Below, in pieces: positions 1 through 8,189 of a stretch of DNA of 33,180 nt. The stretch is from an uncultured Acholeplasmatales bacterium. GTDB lineage: Bacteria > Bacillota_I > Bacilli_A > Acholeplasmatales > Anaeroplasmataceae. Each line of letters starts with the position of its first letter. Positions within the stretch are counted from its first letter, which is position 1. The notes below the pieces were generated by a model. That model saw only the letters and a list, made by a program, of their open reading frames with translations, made no database searches and was not told where the DNA came from. The stretch is from the NCBI GenBank assembly GCA_944324705.1, contig CALUXI010000016.1, positions 1-33,180 on the forward strand, written 5' to 3'. The position numbers were made by a program, and so were the translations under genes.

Positions 1-9
1 ATAAAGAAA

Positions 10-50
10 AAAGTGAGAAAATATACGCATTTTAGCATTTTTCTCACTTT
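10..50 (-). terminator. Intrinsic terminator, leftward
   Basis: A 12-bp perfect stem (10-21 pairs with 39-50) encloses a 17-base loop. Read on the minus strand it is followed by a T-rich run (positions 9 to 1), so it terminates leftward transcription. On the plus strand no T-run follows. The stop codon of the small minus-strand frame at 44-94 lies inside this stem. Confidence 0.6.
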
Positions 51-94
51 ATAGCATAACAACTGTAAAACTCAGGTATTACTAATACTTTCAT
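44..94 (-). CDS. Possible 16-codon mini-gene or gene remnant
   Basis: A minus-strand frame of 16 codons (MKVLVIPEFYSCYAIK, then TGA) starts at an ATG preceded by a good ribosome binding site (GGAGG, six bases upstream). It ends inside a leftward intrinsic terminator. I recognise no family. It could be a genuine micropeptide, a leader peptide, or the first codons of a larger gene removed by deletion. Support comes only from the position of the ribosome binding site and terminator around it; coding bias cannot be judged at this length. Confidence 0.35.
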   Translation of the reverse strand: MKVLVIPEFYSCYAIK

Positions 95-176
95 GATTAA
101 CCTCCATAAATATGATACTCTTAATAGCTGTAAAAATAAATACTTAGTTATTATTGTTTTTAAATATGAATGGATG

Positions 177-196
177 TGTTATAATTACACAGGAGG
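177..196 (+). promoter_or_regulatory. Extended -10 promoter and RBS of degV
   Basis: TGT followed directly by TATAAT (180-185) is an extended -10 element. No good -35 is visible at the usual distance. The ribosome binding site AGGAGG at 191-196 follows at once, so the transcript would have a very short leader. This placement rules out start codons upstream of 205. Confidence 0.55.
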
Positions 197-204
197 TATT
201 AGAT

Positions 205-1083
205 ATGAAAGACTATAGAATTATAAGTGATGGCTCTTGTGATTTAAATGTTTTAGATATTGAAAAATTAGATATAGATGTTGTACCTTTTTATGTAAAA
301 TTTAAAACAGATGAATATAAAAAAGAAGGTAAGGAAATAGAAGTAAGACAATTTTATGAAGATTTAGTAGAAAACCCTAATATTTTCCCTAAATCTAGTT
401 TACCAACTATAAATGATTATCTTGAGGTATTTGAAAATGCTGTTAAAAATAATTATGATATTATTTGTTTATGTATAACTAGTAAATTTAGTGGTTCATA
501 TAATTCGGCCTTAAATGCTAAAAATATTATGCAAGAAAAATATCCTAATTTAAATATTACAGTTATTGACACAACAGTTAATACGGTTTTACAAGGTTTA
601 GTAGTTAAGGAAGCTGTAAGGCTTAAAAGATTAGGATATAGTTATGATGAATTAGTTGAAGCTATTAATAGTCATTTAGCTACAGGTAGAATATTCTTTA
701 CGATTAAAGGTTTAAGTTATCTAAAAAATGGTGGTAGAATTGGTAAAGTTTCTTCAATTATTGGTGATATTTTAAAAATTAGTCCAATTATTACTTTAAA
801 AGAAGGAGAAATATTTTCTAGTGGGGTTGCTTTATCAAGGGGTAGAAGTTTGGCAAAGATTAAAAATATGCTACTTGATTATCTAAAGGATAGTCATCCT
901 GATGAATACATAATAGCTGTTGGTTATGGTTATGATATAGAAGAAGCTAAGAAATTTTGTAGTGAGGTAAAAAAATTATTACCAAATTATAAAGTTGATT
1001 TTGAACAAATTGGTTCAACTATAGCTGTTCATACTGGTCCGCATCCTTTAGGTGTAGCGGTTATCAAAAAATTTGATAAATAA
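205..1083 (+). CDS. degV: DegV family fatty-acid-binding protein
   Basis: This 292-residue protein matches the DegV family (EDD fold), which binds fatty acids; in Gram-positive bacteria some members (FakB) present fatty acids to the kinase FakA. Visible signatures are the N-terminal SDGSCDL, the SSLPT segment, ITSKFSGSY, LSYLKNGGRIGKV in the middle and HTGPHPLGV near the C-terminus. The ATG at 205 is chosen because AGGAGG lies eight bases before it. An upstream TTG at 154 in frame would lie before the -10 element and has no ribosome binding site. It is a single-gene unit with its own promoter and terminator. No fakA partner is present in the window, so lipid specificity cannot be assigned. 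Confidence 0.9.
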   Translation: MKDYRIISDGSCDLNVLDIEKLDIDVVPFYVKFKTDEYKKEGKEIEVRQFYEDLVENPNIFPKSSLPTINDYLEVFENAVKNNYDIICLCITSKFSGSYNSALNAKNIMQEKYPNLNITVIDTTVNTVLQGLVVKEAVRLKRLGYSYDELVEAINSHLATGRIFFTIKGLSYLKNGGRIGKVSSIIGDILKISPIITLKEGEIFSSGVALSRGRSLAKIKNMLLDYLKDSHPDEYIIAVGYGYDIEEAKKFCSEVKKLLPNYKVDFEQIGSTIAVHTGPHPLGVAVIKKFDK

Positions 1084-1110
1084 AAAAACGGGTTAGCCCG
1101 TTTTTCTTTT
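1084..1110. terminator. Bidirectional terminator between degV and gltD-like gene
   Basis: A 9-bp stem AAAAACGGG/CCCGTTTTT (1084-1092 with 1097-1105) has the loop TTAG. A-runs on the left and T-runs on the right make it work in both directions. The stop codon of the minus-strand gene (1093-1095) forms the loop, and the degV stop abuts the stem. Confidence 0.85.
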
Positions 1111-2340
1111 GCTATAGCAATAATCTTCAATTTCCTTAGCTACCATTTTAGAAACAGCCACTGCTTCAACAACGGTTTTTGCACCATAAACAACATCGCC
1201 GGCTGCAAATACGCCAGGACGAGTAGTTTCGCCATTTTGGGTAGTTTGAATTAAACCGCGTTTATTGGTATCAATATCTTTAGAAGTAGATACAATATTA
1301 GATTGGGGTCCTTGACCAATAGCGATTATTACAGATGTCGCAGGAATTTTATAGGCATTTTCACTAGCATTAATATAAGTTACTTCGCCATTTTCATTTT
1401 CTTGTTTAACAACTGGTTCAACAATAATGCCATCTTTTTCAATTTTAGTAGTATTCAAATAATAACGCATATTTAAACCATCTAAGATAGCTAAATTTAA
1501 CTCTTCCTCAGTAGCAGTAACTTCCTCCTTACCTCTAAAGAAGATGCAAGATACATTAGCGTGGGTTTTACGTAAGACAGTTCTAGCAACATCCATTGCT
1601 ACGTTTCCTGCCCCAATAATAACGATATTATCTCCTAAATTATTATAAGAATCAGGATTTTTTAAATAATCGATAGCAAAATGCACATTACCAAGAGTTT
1701 CACCAGGAATTTTTAAACGATTTGGTTTCCAAACCCCTGTTCCAATAAATATAGCATCATAACCATCTCTAAACATATCATCTATTGTAATACCAGGACC
1801 AATTAAAGTGTTTGGTCTAAATTTGATTTTTAAATCTAACATACGATTTAATAATTTGTCTAGTAAATCTTTTGGTAATCTAAATTCAGGAATACCATAA
1901 CGTAAAACTCCACCAATTTTGTCTTTTGAGTCAATAATAGTAACGTCAAATCCTTTTTCAGCTAGAATAATAGCAATAGTAATACCAGCAGGACCAGCTC
2001 CAATAATACCAATGTTAAAACCATTTGGTTCAGTGCTTTGTAGTCTAGCTTTTTCTAGGTAGAAAGTAGAAATATAGTTTTCAACTTCATAAAACTTAAT
2101 AGGATTACCTTTTCTATTTAATACACAATGACCCGTACAATTCTTTTCATGAGGGCAAATTAAAGCACATATTGCAGATAGTGGGTTATTAGCAAATAAT
2201 TTTTCCCCTGCCTCGTCTAGTTTACCATCTAAAAACATTTGCATTATTTCATTGATAGGTGTTTTAACCGGACAACCTTCTTTACATAAAGGTTTTTTAC
2301 ATTTTAAACAACGTTTAGCTTCTTCGATTACATCGGCCAT
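1093..2340 (-). CDS. NAD(P)-dependent GltD-like flavoprotein oxidoreductase
   Basis: This 415-residue protein resembles the small (beta) subunit of glutamate synthase and related FAD-dependent electron-transfer subunits such as NfnB/SudA. The N-terminal domain carries the cysteine clusters typical of the two [4Fe-4S] centres (CLKCKKPLCKEGCP near residue 12; CALICPHEKNCTGHC near 57). A first dinucleotide-binding motif, GIIGAGPAG (about 110), should bind FAD. A second, IIGAGNVAMDVA (about 240), should bind NAD(P)H. AAGDVVYG near the C-terminus closes the FAD site. The start has AAGGAGA upstream. No large glutamate synthase subunit or Nfn alpha subunit is in the window, so the electron acceptor is unknown. 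A cre-like site overlaps its promoter, suggesting carbon control. Confidence 0.85.
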   Translation of the reverse strand: MADVIEEAKRCLKCKKPLCKEGCPVKTPINEIMQMFLDGKLDEAGEKLFANNPLSAICALICPHEKNCTGHCVLNRKGNPIKFYEVENYISTFYLEKARLQSTEPNGFNIGIIGAGPAGITIAIILAEKGFDVTIIDSKDKIGGVLRYGIPEFRLPKDLLDKLLNRMLDLKIKFRPNTLIGPGITIDDMFRDGYDAIFIGTGVWKPNRLKIPGETLGNVHFAIDYLKNPDSYNNLGDNIVIIGAGNVAMDVARTVLRKTHANVSCIFFRGKEEVTATEEELNLAILDGLNMRYYLNTTKIEKDGIIVEPVVKQENENGEVTYINASENAYKIPATSVIIAIGQGPQSNIVSTSKDIDTNKRGLIQTTQNGETTRPGVFAAGDVVYGAKTVVEAVAVSKMVAKEIEDYCYSKRKTG

Positions 2341-2361
2341 AAAATCATCTCCTTGTTTTGT

Positions 2362-2390
2362 ATTATATCAATTTTCTTAATATTTTGAAA
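2362..2390 (-). promoter_or_regulatory. Promoter of the GltD-like gene
   Basis: On the minus strand TTTCAA (2385-2390) and TATAAT (2362-2367) are separated by 17 bases. The -10 is perfect and the -35 is weak. The -35 overlaps the cre-like site at 2386-2399. Confidence 0.5.
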
Positions 2391-2399
2391 GCGTTTACT
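2386..2399 (+). promoter_or_regulatory. cre-like catabolite-responsive element
   Basis: TGAAAGCGTTTACT matches the Bacillus cre consensus TGWAANCGNTNWCA at all positions but the last. It overlaps the -35 of the leftward GltD-like gene and lies about 25 bases upstream of the rightward rluA -10, so a CcpA-type repressor could act on the former. CcpA itself is not in the window. Confidence 0.55.
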
Positions 2400-2423
2400 A
2401 TATTTTTTTAAAAAGTTTTATAT

Positions 2424-2429
2424 TATAAT
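2424..2429 (+). promoter_or_regulatory. -10 element of the rluA-type gene
   Basis: TATAAT ends six bases before the ATG at 2436, so transcription should begin at or next to the start codon. No ribosome binding site lies between them, which suggests a leaderless mRNA. The -35 is unclear. Confidence 0.45.
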
Positions 2430-2435
2430 TAAACT

Positions 2436-3275
2436 ATGAGAGAAAAATTATTAGAATTTAAAGTAGATAAAGAAATTGTTTTAAGTGAATTTTTAAAAGA
2501 ACAATTATCTAAGAAATTTTATAGAAGACTCAAATATTTAGAAGCTAAAATATTTGTTAATAACATACCTTATGAAAGATATTTAAAAGTAAAAGAAAAT
2601 GACATTATAAAAATAATATATGAAGAAAAGAGCAAGGAAGAAAAATGGCCGTTGTATAATAAGCCTTTAAATATCTATTATGAAGATAAATATTATTTAG
2701 TGTGTTATAAAGAACCTAATCTTTTAACTATACCTACTAAGGCTTGTCCTATTAGTTTATATCAACAATTAATAGCTTATTTAGGAGAAGATAGTCATAT
2801 ATCTTTTTTAAATAGACTAGATAGAGAAACTGCTGGTTTAGTTTTAGTAGCTAAAGATACTTATAGTGCTAATTTATTAAATCCGGTTAAAACTAATGTT
2901 AAAAGAAAATATTTAGCTTTAGTTGAAGGTGAACTTTTAGGTTCAGGGACTATTAATAAAAAAATTAAAAGAAGTGAAGATTCTAATAAAAGGATAATTG
3001 CTGACGATGGTAAGGAAGCGATTACTCATTATGAAGTAGTGTGGCATAATAAAAATAAAAGTTTAGTTAGATTAGAATTAGAGACAGGTAGAACCCATCA
3101 AATACGGGTTCATTTAGCTAGCATTGGTCATCCAATTATCGGAGATGGTTTGTATGGTCAAAAAGCCGAAATAATGTGTTTAGAAAGCTATTATTTAGGC
3201 TTTAAATCTTTTTATGATAATATATATCATGAATTTAAAAGTGAAGGTGTAATATGGCAAAAACAGGAAAACTAA
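2436..3275 (+). CDS. RluA family pseudouridine synthase
   Basis: This 279-residue enzyme belongs to the RluA family, which isomerises specific uridines in rRNA or tRNA to pseudouridine. An S4-like N-terminal part (about 1-75) is followed by the catalytic domain. NRLDRETAGL contains the expected catalytic Asp (D129), and TGRTHQIRVHLASIGHPIIGD is the typical C-terminal signature. The target uridine cannot be told from sequence; RluD-, RluC- and YlyB-type members look alike here. The start agrees with the family N-terminus although no ribosome binding site precedes it. The gene overlaps the next by 22 bases, implying translational coupling. Confidence 0.88.
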   Translation: MREKLLEFKVDKEIVLSEFLKEQLSKKFYRRLKYLEAKIFVNNIPYERYLKVKENDIIKIIYEEKSKEEKWPLYNKPLNIYYEDKYYLVCYKEPNLLTIPTKACPISLYQQLIAYLGEDSHISFLNRLDRETAGLVLVAKDTYSANLLNPVKTNVKRKYLALVEGELLGSGTINKKIKRSEDSNKRIIADDGKEAITHYEVVWHNKNKSLVRLELETGRTHQIRVHLASIGHPIIGDGLYGQKAEIMCLESYYLGFKSFYDNIYHEFKSEGVIWQKQEN

Positions 3276-3994
3276 CAAAGGAAGATTTAAGAAGATTAAT
3301 AATTACATCTTCAGTTTTATTTGTTATAGTAGTTACAAGTATTGTTTTAATTATTGTATATTGGGATTATATTTATGGCTTATTTACTAGAGATGAAGAA
3401 GTTGTAGCTGGACTAGAAAATATGTTGGCTAGAACTGGATCATGGGCATGGTTAATTTTACTTTTACTAATTGTTTTACAAGTCTTATTTGCCTTTTTAC
3501 CTAATGGTCCTTTTGAAATGATTGCGGGATTAATGTATGGTCCGTTTGTTGGGGTTATAATTTCTTTAGTTGGAACAACTTTGGGATGTTTGGTGGTTAT
3601 ACTTTTAGTTAAGGCATTTGGCAAAGGGTTTGCGTGTCTATTTGTAAATTTAAAAGATGGTAAAAAATATAATTTATTGCAGGATGAAAAAAGATGTTTA
3701 GTTATGATGTTTGGTTTACTATTAATACCAGGTTTGCCAAAAGATTTTCTAGCCTTTTTAGTTCCTTTTACGAAAATTAAAACTTGGAAATTCTTATTAA
3801 TTAATTTAATAGCTAGAACCCCAGTTATTGTCTTTTCGGTTTATTTTGGTGATTCAATTAGATCTGGCAACTATAATTTAGCTATAATTTTAGGATCGAT
3901 TGCGGTTATAGCTGGTTTAATTTGTATTATTTTTAATAAAAAGATTGTTAATTTATTAAATAAAAGTACTAATAATACAGAAAAAGCGGAATAA
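3254..3994 (+). CDS. TVP38/TMEM64 (VTT/DedA-like) membrane protein
   Basis: This 246-residue integral membrane protein has an N-terminal transmembrane helix (about 15-38), a second hydrophobic stretch (about 60-80), a re-entrant-like glycine-rich core and two C-terminal helices. The core, LPNGPFEMIAGLMYGP followed by a GTTLG segment, is the hallmark of the VTT/SNARE-associated domain found in TVP38, TMEM64 and DedA proteins. Recent work on related families links them to lipid scrambling or lipid-carrier transport; the substrate here is unknown. The start ATG lies 22 bases inside the preceding gene, with GAAGGTG as a modest ribosome binding site, so the two are probably co-translated. No terminator follows. 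Confidence 0.85.
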   Translation: MAKTGKLTKEDLRRLIITSSVLFVIVVTSIVLIIVYWDYIYGLFTRDEEVVAGLENMLARTGSWAWLILLLLIVLQVLFAFLPNGPFEMIAGLMYGPFVGVIISLVGTTLGCLVVILLVKAFGKGFACLFVNLKDGKKYNLLQDEKRCLVMMFGLLLIPGLPKDFLAFLVPFTKIKTWKFLLINLIARTPVIVFSVYFGDSIRSGNYNLAIILGSIAVIAGLICIIFNKKIVNLLNKSTNNTEKAE

Positions 3995-4017
3995 GTATTA
4001 TATATTTAAGAAAAAAA

Positions 4018-4026
4018 TGCTATAAT
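4018..4026 (+). promoter_or_regulatory. Extended -10 promoter of the cytidylate kinase-like gene
   Basis: TGC followed directly by TATAAT (4021-4026) is an extended -10 element, eight bases before an AGGTGG ribosome binding site. No convincing -35 is present. Confidence 0.5.
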
Positions 4027-4046
4027 TAAATCGAGGTGGAAACAAG

Positions 4047-4664
4047 ATGAAATACGTAATTACAATTAGTAGAGAATATGGTTCAGGAGGACGTTTTATT
4101 GGTCGTCAATTAGCTAAACGTTTAGGCATTAATTATTATGATAATGAATTGTTGGCTCAAGCTAGTGAACAAAGTGGAATGTCTAAAGCGATCTTTGAAA
4201 ACTATGATGAACGTAAGGATGGTTTTTTTAGTGGTATAGTCCCTACAAGCTATGGTTTTGATATGTCAATGGGACAAAAAGTTTTCTTAGCTCAATTTGA
4301 TGCTATTAGAGCTATTGCCCAAAGAGAATCATGTGTCATAATAGGTCGATGCGCTGATTATGTATTGCGCGACATGCCAAATGTAGTATCAGTTTTCATT
4401 CATGCTTCAATGGAAAAGAAAATTGAAAGAGCAGTTAAATATTATGGTGTAAATCAAAACAAAGCTAAAGATACAATTATTAAAATGGATAAAAAGAGAA
4501 GAAATTATTATAACTTTTATTCAGATCGTGATTGGGGTAAAGCTAATACTTATGATTTATGCTTAACTAGCGATATAGGTCTTGATGAATCAGTTGATGC
4601 AATTAAAACTTTTGCAGAAAGAAAATTAAAAATTAAATTAGAAGAAGTAAAAGATAATGAATAA
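4047..4664 (+). CDS. Cytidylate kinase-like family protein
   Basis: The protein has 205 residues. Its N-terminus, ISREYGSGGRFIGRQLAKRLG, is a glycine-rich P-loop variant typical of the cytidylate kinase-like family, whose members occur in many Firmicutes next to transport or regulatory genes. Further signs are the YYDNELL segment, VIIGRCADYVL and the RRNYY...DRDWG region near residue 150, which resembles the lid and nucleoside-binding part of Cmk. It is shorter than and distinct from true CMP kinase, so real CMP kinase activity is not established. The AGGTGG ribosome binding site is at 4034-4039. It overlaps the following peptidase gene by eight bases. Confidence 0.82.
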   Translation: MKYVITISREYGSGGRFIGRQLAKRLGINYYDNELLAQASEQSGMSKAIFENYDERKDGFFSGIVPTSYGFDMSMGQKVFLAQFDAIRAIAQRESCVIIGRCADYVLRDMPNVVSVFIHASMEKKIERAVKYYGVNQNKAKDTIIKMDKKRRNYYNFYSDRDWGKANTYDLCLTSDIGLDESVDAIKTFAERKLKIKLEEVKDNE

Positions 4665-5877
4665 GTTGCTAAGAGAATATGCAAAATTGATTGTCCGTAA
4701 AGGTGTTAATGTTGCTGAAGGACAAGTTGTTTTAGTGAAAGCTCCAGTTGAAGTATATGATTTTGCTAGAATTGTAGTTGAGGAAGCTTATAGAGCTGGT
4801 GCTAGTAAGGTATATGTAGATTATAATGATGTAATGAATAACCGCAATGACTATGTATATCAAAATATTGACTCATTAAAAGAAGTTGAAGATTTTGAAG
4901 TTTCAAAAGCCAAATATTTAGTAGATAATAATTTTTGTGCAATATCCTTAGTTTCTCCTAATGTGGAAGCTTTAACTGGTATTGATGCTGTTAAATTACA
5001 AGCTAGAAGTCAGGCTAGAGGAACTAAGTTAGATTTCTTTTCTAAATATACTATGAATAATGATGGACAATGGGTAGTAGCGGCTGTAAGTTCAAAAAAT
5101 TGGGCTTTAAAAGTTTTTCCTAATGATTCTAATGCGGAAGAAAAATTATGGTCGGCTATATTTAAAGCTTGTCATGTTGATGAATTCGATAGTGTAGAAA
5201 ATTGGACTAAACATAGTGAAAAAATTAGTGAACATGCTAAGTTATTAAATGATTATGATTTTTTAAAACTTCATTTTAAAAATAGTTTAGGCACTGATTT
5301 AGAAGTATATTTAGCTGATGATAATATCTTTTGTGGTGGTGATGATTATTCTACTAAAGGTGTTAGATTTAGTCCTAATATACCTACAGAAGAAGTTTTT
5401 GGTGCTCCTTATAAAACTAAGGTTAATGGTAAGGTTGTAGCGACTAAACCTTTAAATTATCAAGGCTCTATTATTGATGGTTTTAGTTTGACTTTTAAAA
5501 ATGGAAAAGTTATTGATTACAAAGCTAAAGTTGGTGAAGATAATTTAAAATCATTAATTGAATTTGATGAAGGTAGTTGTTATTTAGGTGAGGTTGCCTT
5601 AATTAGTCATGATTCACCAATTTCTAATATGAACATTTTGTTTTACAATACACTATATGATGAAAATGCTTCTTGTCATTTAGCTTTAGGTGCTAGTTAC
5701 CCAACTAATATTAAAAATGGAACAAACTTAACAAGAGAAGAATTGAATCAAAAAGGTGCTAATGATTCACGTACTCATGTTGATTTTATGTTTGGTTCAA
5801 GTGATATGTATATTGTTGGTACTACTAGAAGTGGTGAAGAAGTAGTATTGTTTAAAGATGGTAATTTTATAATATAA
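4657..5877 (+). CDS. Aminopeptidase, M29 family (AmpS/PepS type)
   Basis: This 406-residue protein is a member of the thermophilic-type metallo-aminopeptidase family M29, which removes N-terminal residues from peptides in the cytoplasm. The C-terminal catalytic half has the expected metal ligands: Glu in TEEVFGAPYK, Glu in YLGEVALISHDSP, His in SCHLALGASYP, and His and Asp in THVDFMFGSSDM. The N-terminal half (about 1-190) is the usual substrate-gating domain. Length fits the family (about 400-415). The start overlaps the preceding gene by eight bases, so the two form one transcription unit ending at the terminator at 5881. Confidence 0.92.
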   Translation: MNKLLREYAKLIVRKGVNVAEGQVVLVKAPVEVYDFARIVVEEAYRAGASKVYVDYNDVMNNRNDYVYQNIDSLKEVEDFEVSKAKYLVDNNFCAISLVSPNVEALTGIDAVKLQARSQARGTKLDFFSKYTMNNDGQWVVAAVSSKNWALKVFPNDSNAEEKLWSAIFKACHVDEFDSVENWTKHSEKISEHAKLLNDYDFLKLHFKNSLGTDLEVYLADDNIFCGGDDYSTKGVRFSPNIPTEEVFGAPYKTKVNGKVVATKPLNYQGSIIDGFSLTFKNGKVIDYKAKVGEDNLKSLIEFDEGSCYLGEVALISHDSPISNMNILFYNTLYDENASCHLALGASYPTNIKNGTNLTREELNQKGANDSRTHVDFMFGSSDMYIVGTTRSGEEVVLFKDGNFII

Positions 5878-5880
5878 CAA

Positions 5881-5910
5881 AAAAGCTTACTTTGAGTAAG
5901 CTTTTATTTT
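5881..5910. terminator. Bidirectional terminator between ampS-type gene and clpB
   Basis: An 11-bp perfect stem, AAAAGCTTACT/AGTAAGCTTTT (5881-5891 with 5895-5905), has the loop TTG. A/T runs on both sides allow use by both convergent genes. The clpB stop codon (5904-5906) overlaps the stem. Confidence 0.88.
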
Positions 5911-8015
5911 ACAATTATAGTTAATTCGTTTCTTGTTATATCAAGAACATAAGGAATATTTGGCTTAATATCGCCATTTATTATTTTAGTAGCAATATAA
6001 GTTTCTATATATTTAGTGATAAATCTTTTAATTGGTCTAGCACCATATGTTATATCAAAACTTTGTTCTAATATCCAATTCTTTAAGTTATCAGTAAATG
6101 TTATATTTATATCTTGATGTAATAAACGAACATCTAAATCATGCAATAATTTAGTAACAATTTTAAGTTGAACTGTCTTGTCTAGAGGTTTGAAAGTAAT
6201 AATTTCATCAATACGATTTAAAAATTCAGGTTTAAAGTATTGTTTTAATAAATTTAAAACTTCAGTTTCTCCTTTATCTTGCAATAATAATTCACTACCT
6301 AAATTAGAAGTCATTATGATGATTGTATTTTTAAAATCAACAGTACGACCTTGACTATCGGTTAGTCTACCATCATCTAATATTTGTAATAAAATGTTGA
6401 AAACATCATGATGAGCTTTCTCGATTTCATCAAACAAAATTATAGAATAAGGATTACGTCTGATTTTTTCGGTCAATTGACCACCTTCGTCATATCCTAC
6501 ATATCCTGGAGGAGCACCAATTAATTTAGCTACACTATGTGGTTCCATAAATTCTGACATATCAAGTCTCACAATGTGAGTTTCACTATCGAATAATGCT
6601 TCGGCAAGTGATTTAGCAAGTTCGGTTTTACCTACACCAGTAGGACCTAAGAACAGGAATGAACCAATTGGTTTATATTCATCTTTAATACCAGCTCTTT
6701 GTCTTAAGATGGCATTAGAAACAAGTTCAACAGCATTATCTTGACCGATGACTCTTTTCTTTAATGTTTCAGCTAAGTGTAATATTTTTTCACGCTCGCC
6801 TTGCATTAATTTAGAAACAGGAATATTAGTAGTTTTAGAAACAACCTCAGCAATGTCGCTTTCATAAACAGTATCAGAAATCATTCTATTTTCTTTATTT
6901 TGTTGTTGAAAATTATTAATTTCTTTTTGTAAGTCAGGAATTATTTTGTATTGAAGTTCGCTAGCCTTTTTGTAATCACCATTATTGAAGGCCTTATCTA
7001 GTTCAAATTTCATTTGATCTAATTTTTTCTTTTCTTCTTTATAAGTATTTAATTCCTTAATTTCTTTTTGCCACTCAGCTGTTAATTCAGCTTGTTTTTT
7101 AGTTTCAGTTTCTAATTCTTTTTGTAAGTCATTTAATCTATTTTTACTTGCTGGATCAGTTTCCTTTTTTAAAGCCATTTCCTCAATTTTTAACTGAGTA
7201 ATCTTTCTTTCACAGTCATCAAGTTCAACTGGTCTTGAATCTATTTCCATTCTTAAGGAAGCACAAGCTTCATCGATTAAATCGATTGCTTTATCTGGTA
7301 AGAAACGATCAGTAATGTAACGATTAGCCATAGTAGCAGCAGCTACAATAGCATTATCAGTAATATGAACACCATGATGCATTTCAAATCTTTCCTTGAT
7401 ACCTCTTAATATGGAAATAGTGTCTTCAACGCTAGGTTCATTGACTAAAACCTTTTGAAATCTTCTTTCAAGAGCACTATCTTTTTCAATATATTCTCTA
7501 TATTCCTTTAAAGTAGTAGCACCTATACAATGCAATTCACCCCGCGCTAACATAGGCTTTAACATATTGCCAGCATCTAAAGCACCATCAGCTTTACCAG
7601 CCCCAACAATTAAATGGATTTCATCAATAAACATGATGATCTTACCATCAGATTCTTTAACTTTATTTAAAACAGCTTTTAATCTTTCTTCAAATTCACC
7701 TCTAAATTTAGCACCAGCTACAAGAGAACCCATATCTAATTCATAAATTTCTTTATCTTTTAATGATACAGGAACATCATTAGCAACTATACGTCTTGCT
7801 AAACCTTCGATAATTGCTGTTTTACCGACACCAGGTTCACCAATTAGAACCGGATTATTCTTAGTTTTACGAGTTAATATTTTTATTATATGTCTAATTT
7901 CTTCGTCCCTGCCTATAACAGGATCGATTTTACCTTGACGAGCAAGTTCAACAATATTGCGCCCAAATTTTTCAAGTACATTTGGATCATTTTGATAATT
8001 TGGTTCTTGTTGCAT
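5904..8015 (-). CDS. clpB: Chaperone disaggregase ClpB lacking the N-domain
   Basis: This 703-residue AAA+ disaggregase works with DnaK to recover aggregated proteins. NBD1 has Walker A GEPGVGKT (59-66) and Walker B IIMFIDE (126-132). A charged coiled-coil middle domain (about 260-385) is what separates ClpB from ClpA and ClpC. NBD2 has Walker A GPTGVGKT (457-464) and the pore loop GYVG. Typical ClpB is about 860 residues; this one starts where the linker after the N-domain would be, as in mycoplasma ClpB. The truncation is genuine: a strong AGGAGG ribosome binding site and a CIRCE promoter lie directly upstream. HrcA repression with heat induction is expected. Confidence 0.95.
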   Translation of the reverse strand: MQQEPNYQNDPNVLEKFGRNIVELARQGKIDPVIGRDEEIRHIIKILTRKTKNNPVLIGEPGVGKTAIIEGLARRIVANDVPVSLKDKEIYELDMGSLVAGAKFRGEFEERLKAVLNKVKESDGKIIMFIDEIHLIVGAGKADGALDAGNMLKPMLARGELHCIGATTLKEYREYIEKDSALERRFQKVLVNEPSVEDTISILRGIKERFEMHHGVHITDNAIVAAATMANRYITDRFLPDKAIDLIDEACASLRMEIDSRPVELDDCERKITQLKIEEMALKKETDPASKNRLNDLQKELETETKKQAELTAEWQKEIKELNTYKEEKKKLDQMKFELDKAFNNGDYKKASELQYKIIPDLQKEINNFQQQNKENRMISDTVYESDIAEVVSKTTNIPVSKLMQGEREKILHLAETLKKRVIGQDNAVELVSNAILRQRAGIKDEYKPIGSFLFLGPTGVGKTELAKSLAEALFDSETHIVRLDMSEFMEPHSVAKLIGAPPGYVGYDEGGQLTEKIRRNPYSIILFDEIEKAHHDVFNILLQILDDGRLTDSQGRTVDFKNTIIIMTSNLGSELLLQDKGETEVLNLLKQYFKPEFLNRIDEIITFKPLDKTVQLKIVTKLLHDLDVRLLHQDINITFTDNLKNWILEQSFDITYGARPIKRFITKYIETYIATKIINGDIKPNIPYVLDITRNELTIIVK

Positions 8016-8059
8016 ACTTAATACCTCCTCTAAAAAGCCTATTAGCTTTTACAATTATT

Positions 8060-8087
8060 ATTATACTCAAATTATTGGCACTGTCAA
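8060..8087 (-). promoter_or_regulatory. clpB promoter
   Basis: On the minus strand, a perfect TTGACA (8082-8087) and a perfect TATAAT (8060-8065) are separated by 16 bases. The -35 lies inside the CIRCE element. Confidence 0.8.
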
Positions 8088-8101
8088 GTCGAGAGTGCTA
8101 A
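8075..8101 (-). promoter_or_regulatory. CIRCE operator (HrcA site)
   Basis: TTGGCACTG - nine bases - GAGTGCTAA matches the CIRCE inverted repeat TTAGCACTC-N9-GAGTGCTAA. One arm is perfect, the other has two changes, and the spacer is exactly nine. It overlaps the -35 of clpB, as expected for repression by HrcA. Confidence 0.88.
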
Positions 8102-8135
8102 AAAAACCGTTTACAACTATTTTACAATGTTTTTC

Positions 8136-8164
8136 TTTAACTATATTACTTGTCTTGTTATAAT
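8136..8164 (+). promoter_or_regulatory. Probable promoter of the phospholipase C-like gene
   Basis: A perfect TATAAT (8159-8164) lies 11 bases before the AGAGGAGA ribosome binding site. TTTAAC (8136-8141), 17 bases upstream, is a poor -35. Confidence 0.45.
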
Positions 8165-8189
8165 AAATTCAAGTAGAGGAGATGAAACC

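Noticed and set aside
3373-3624. Minus-strand frame of 83 codons, and a similar one at 16172-16417
   Set aside because: Both are antisense shadows of membrane-protein genes without start signals.
8102-8115. Second cre-like sequence near clpB
   Set aside because: It differs from the consensus in two positions at the conserved left edge, and A-rich sequence makes such a match likely by chance.
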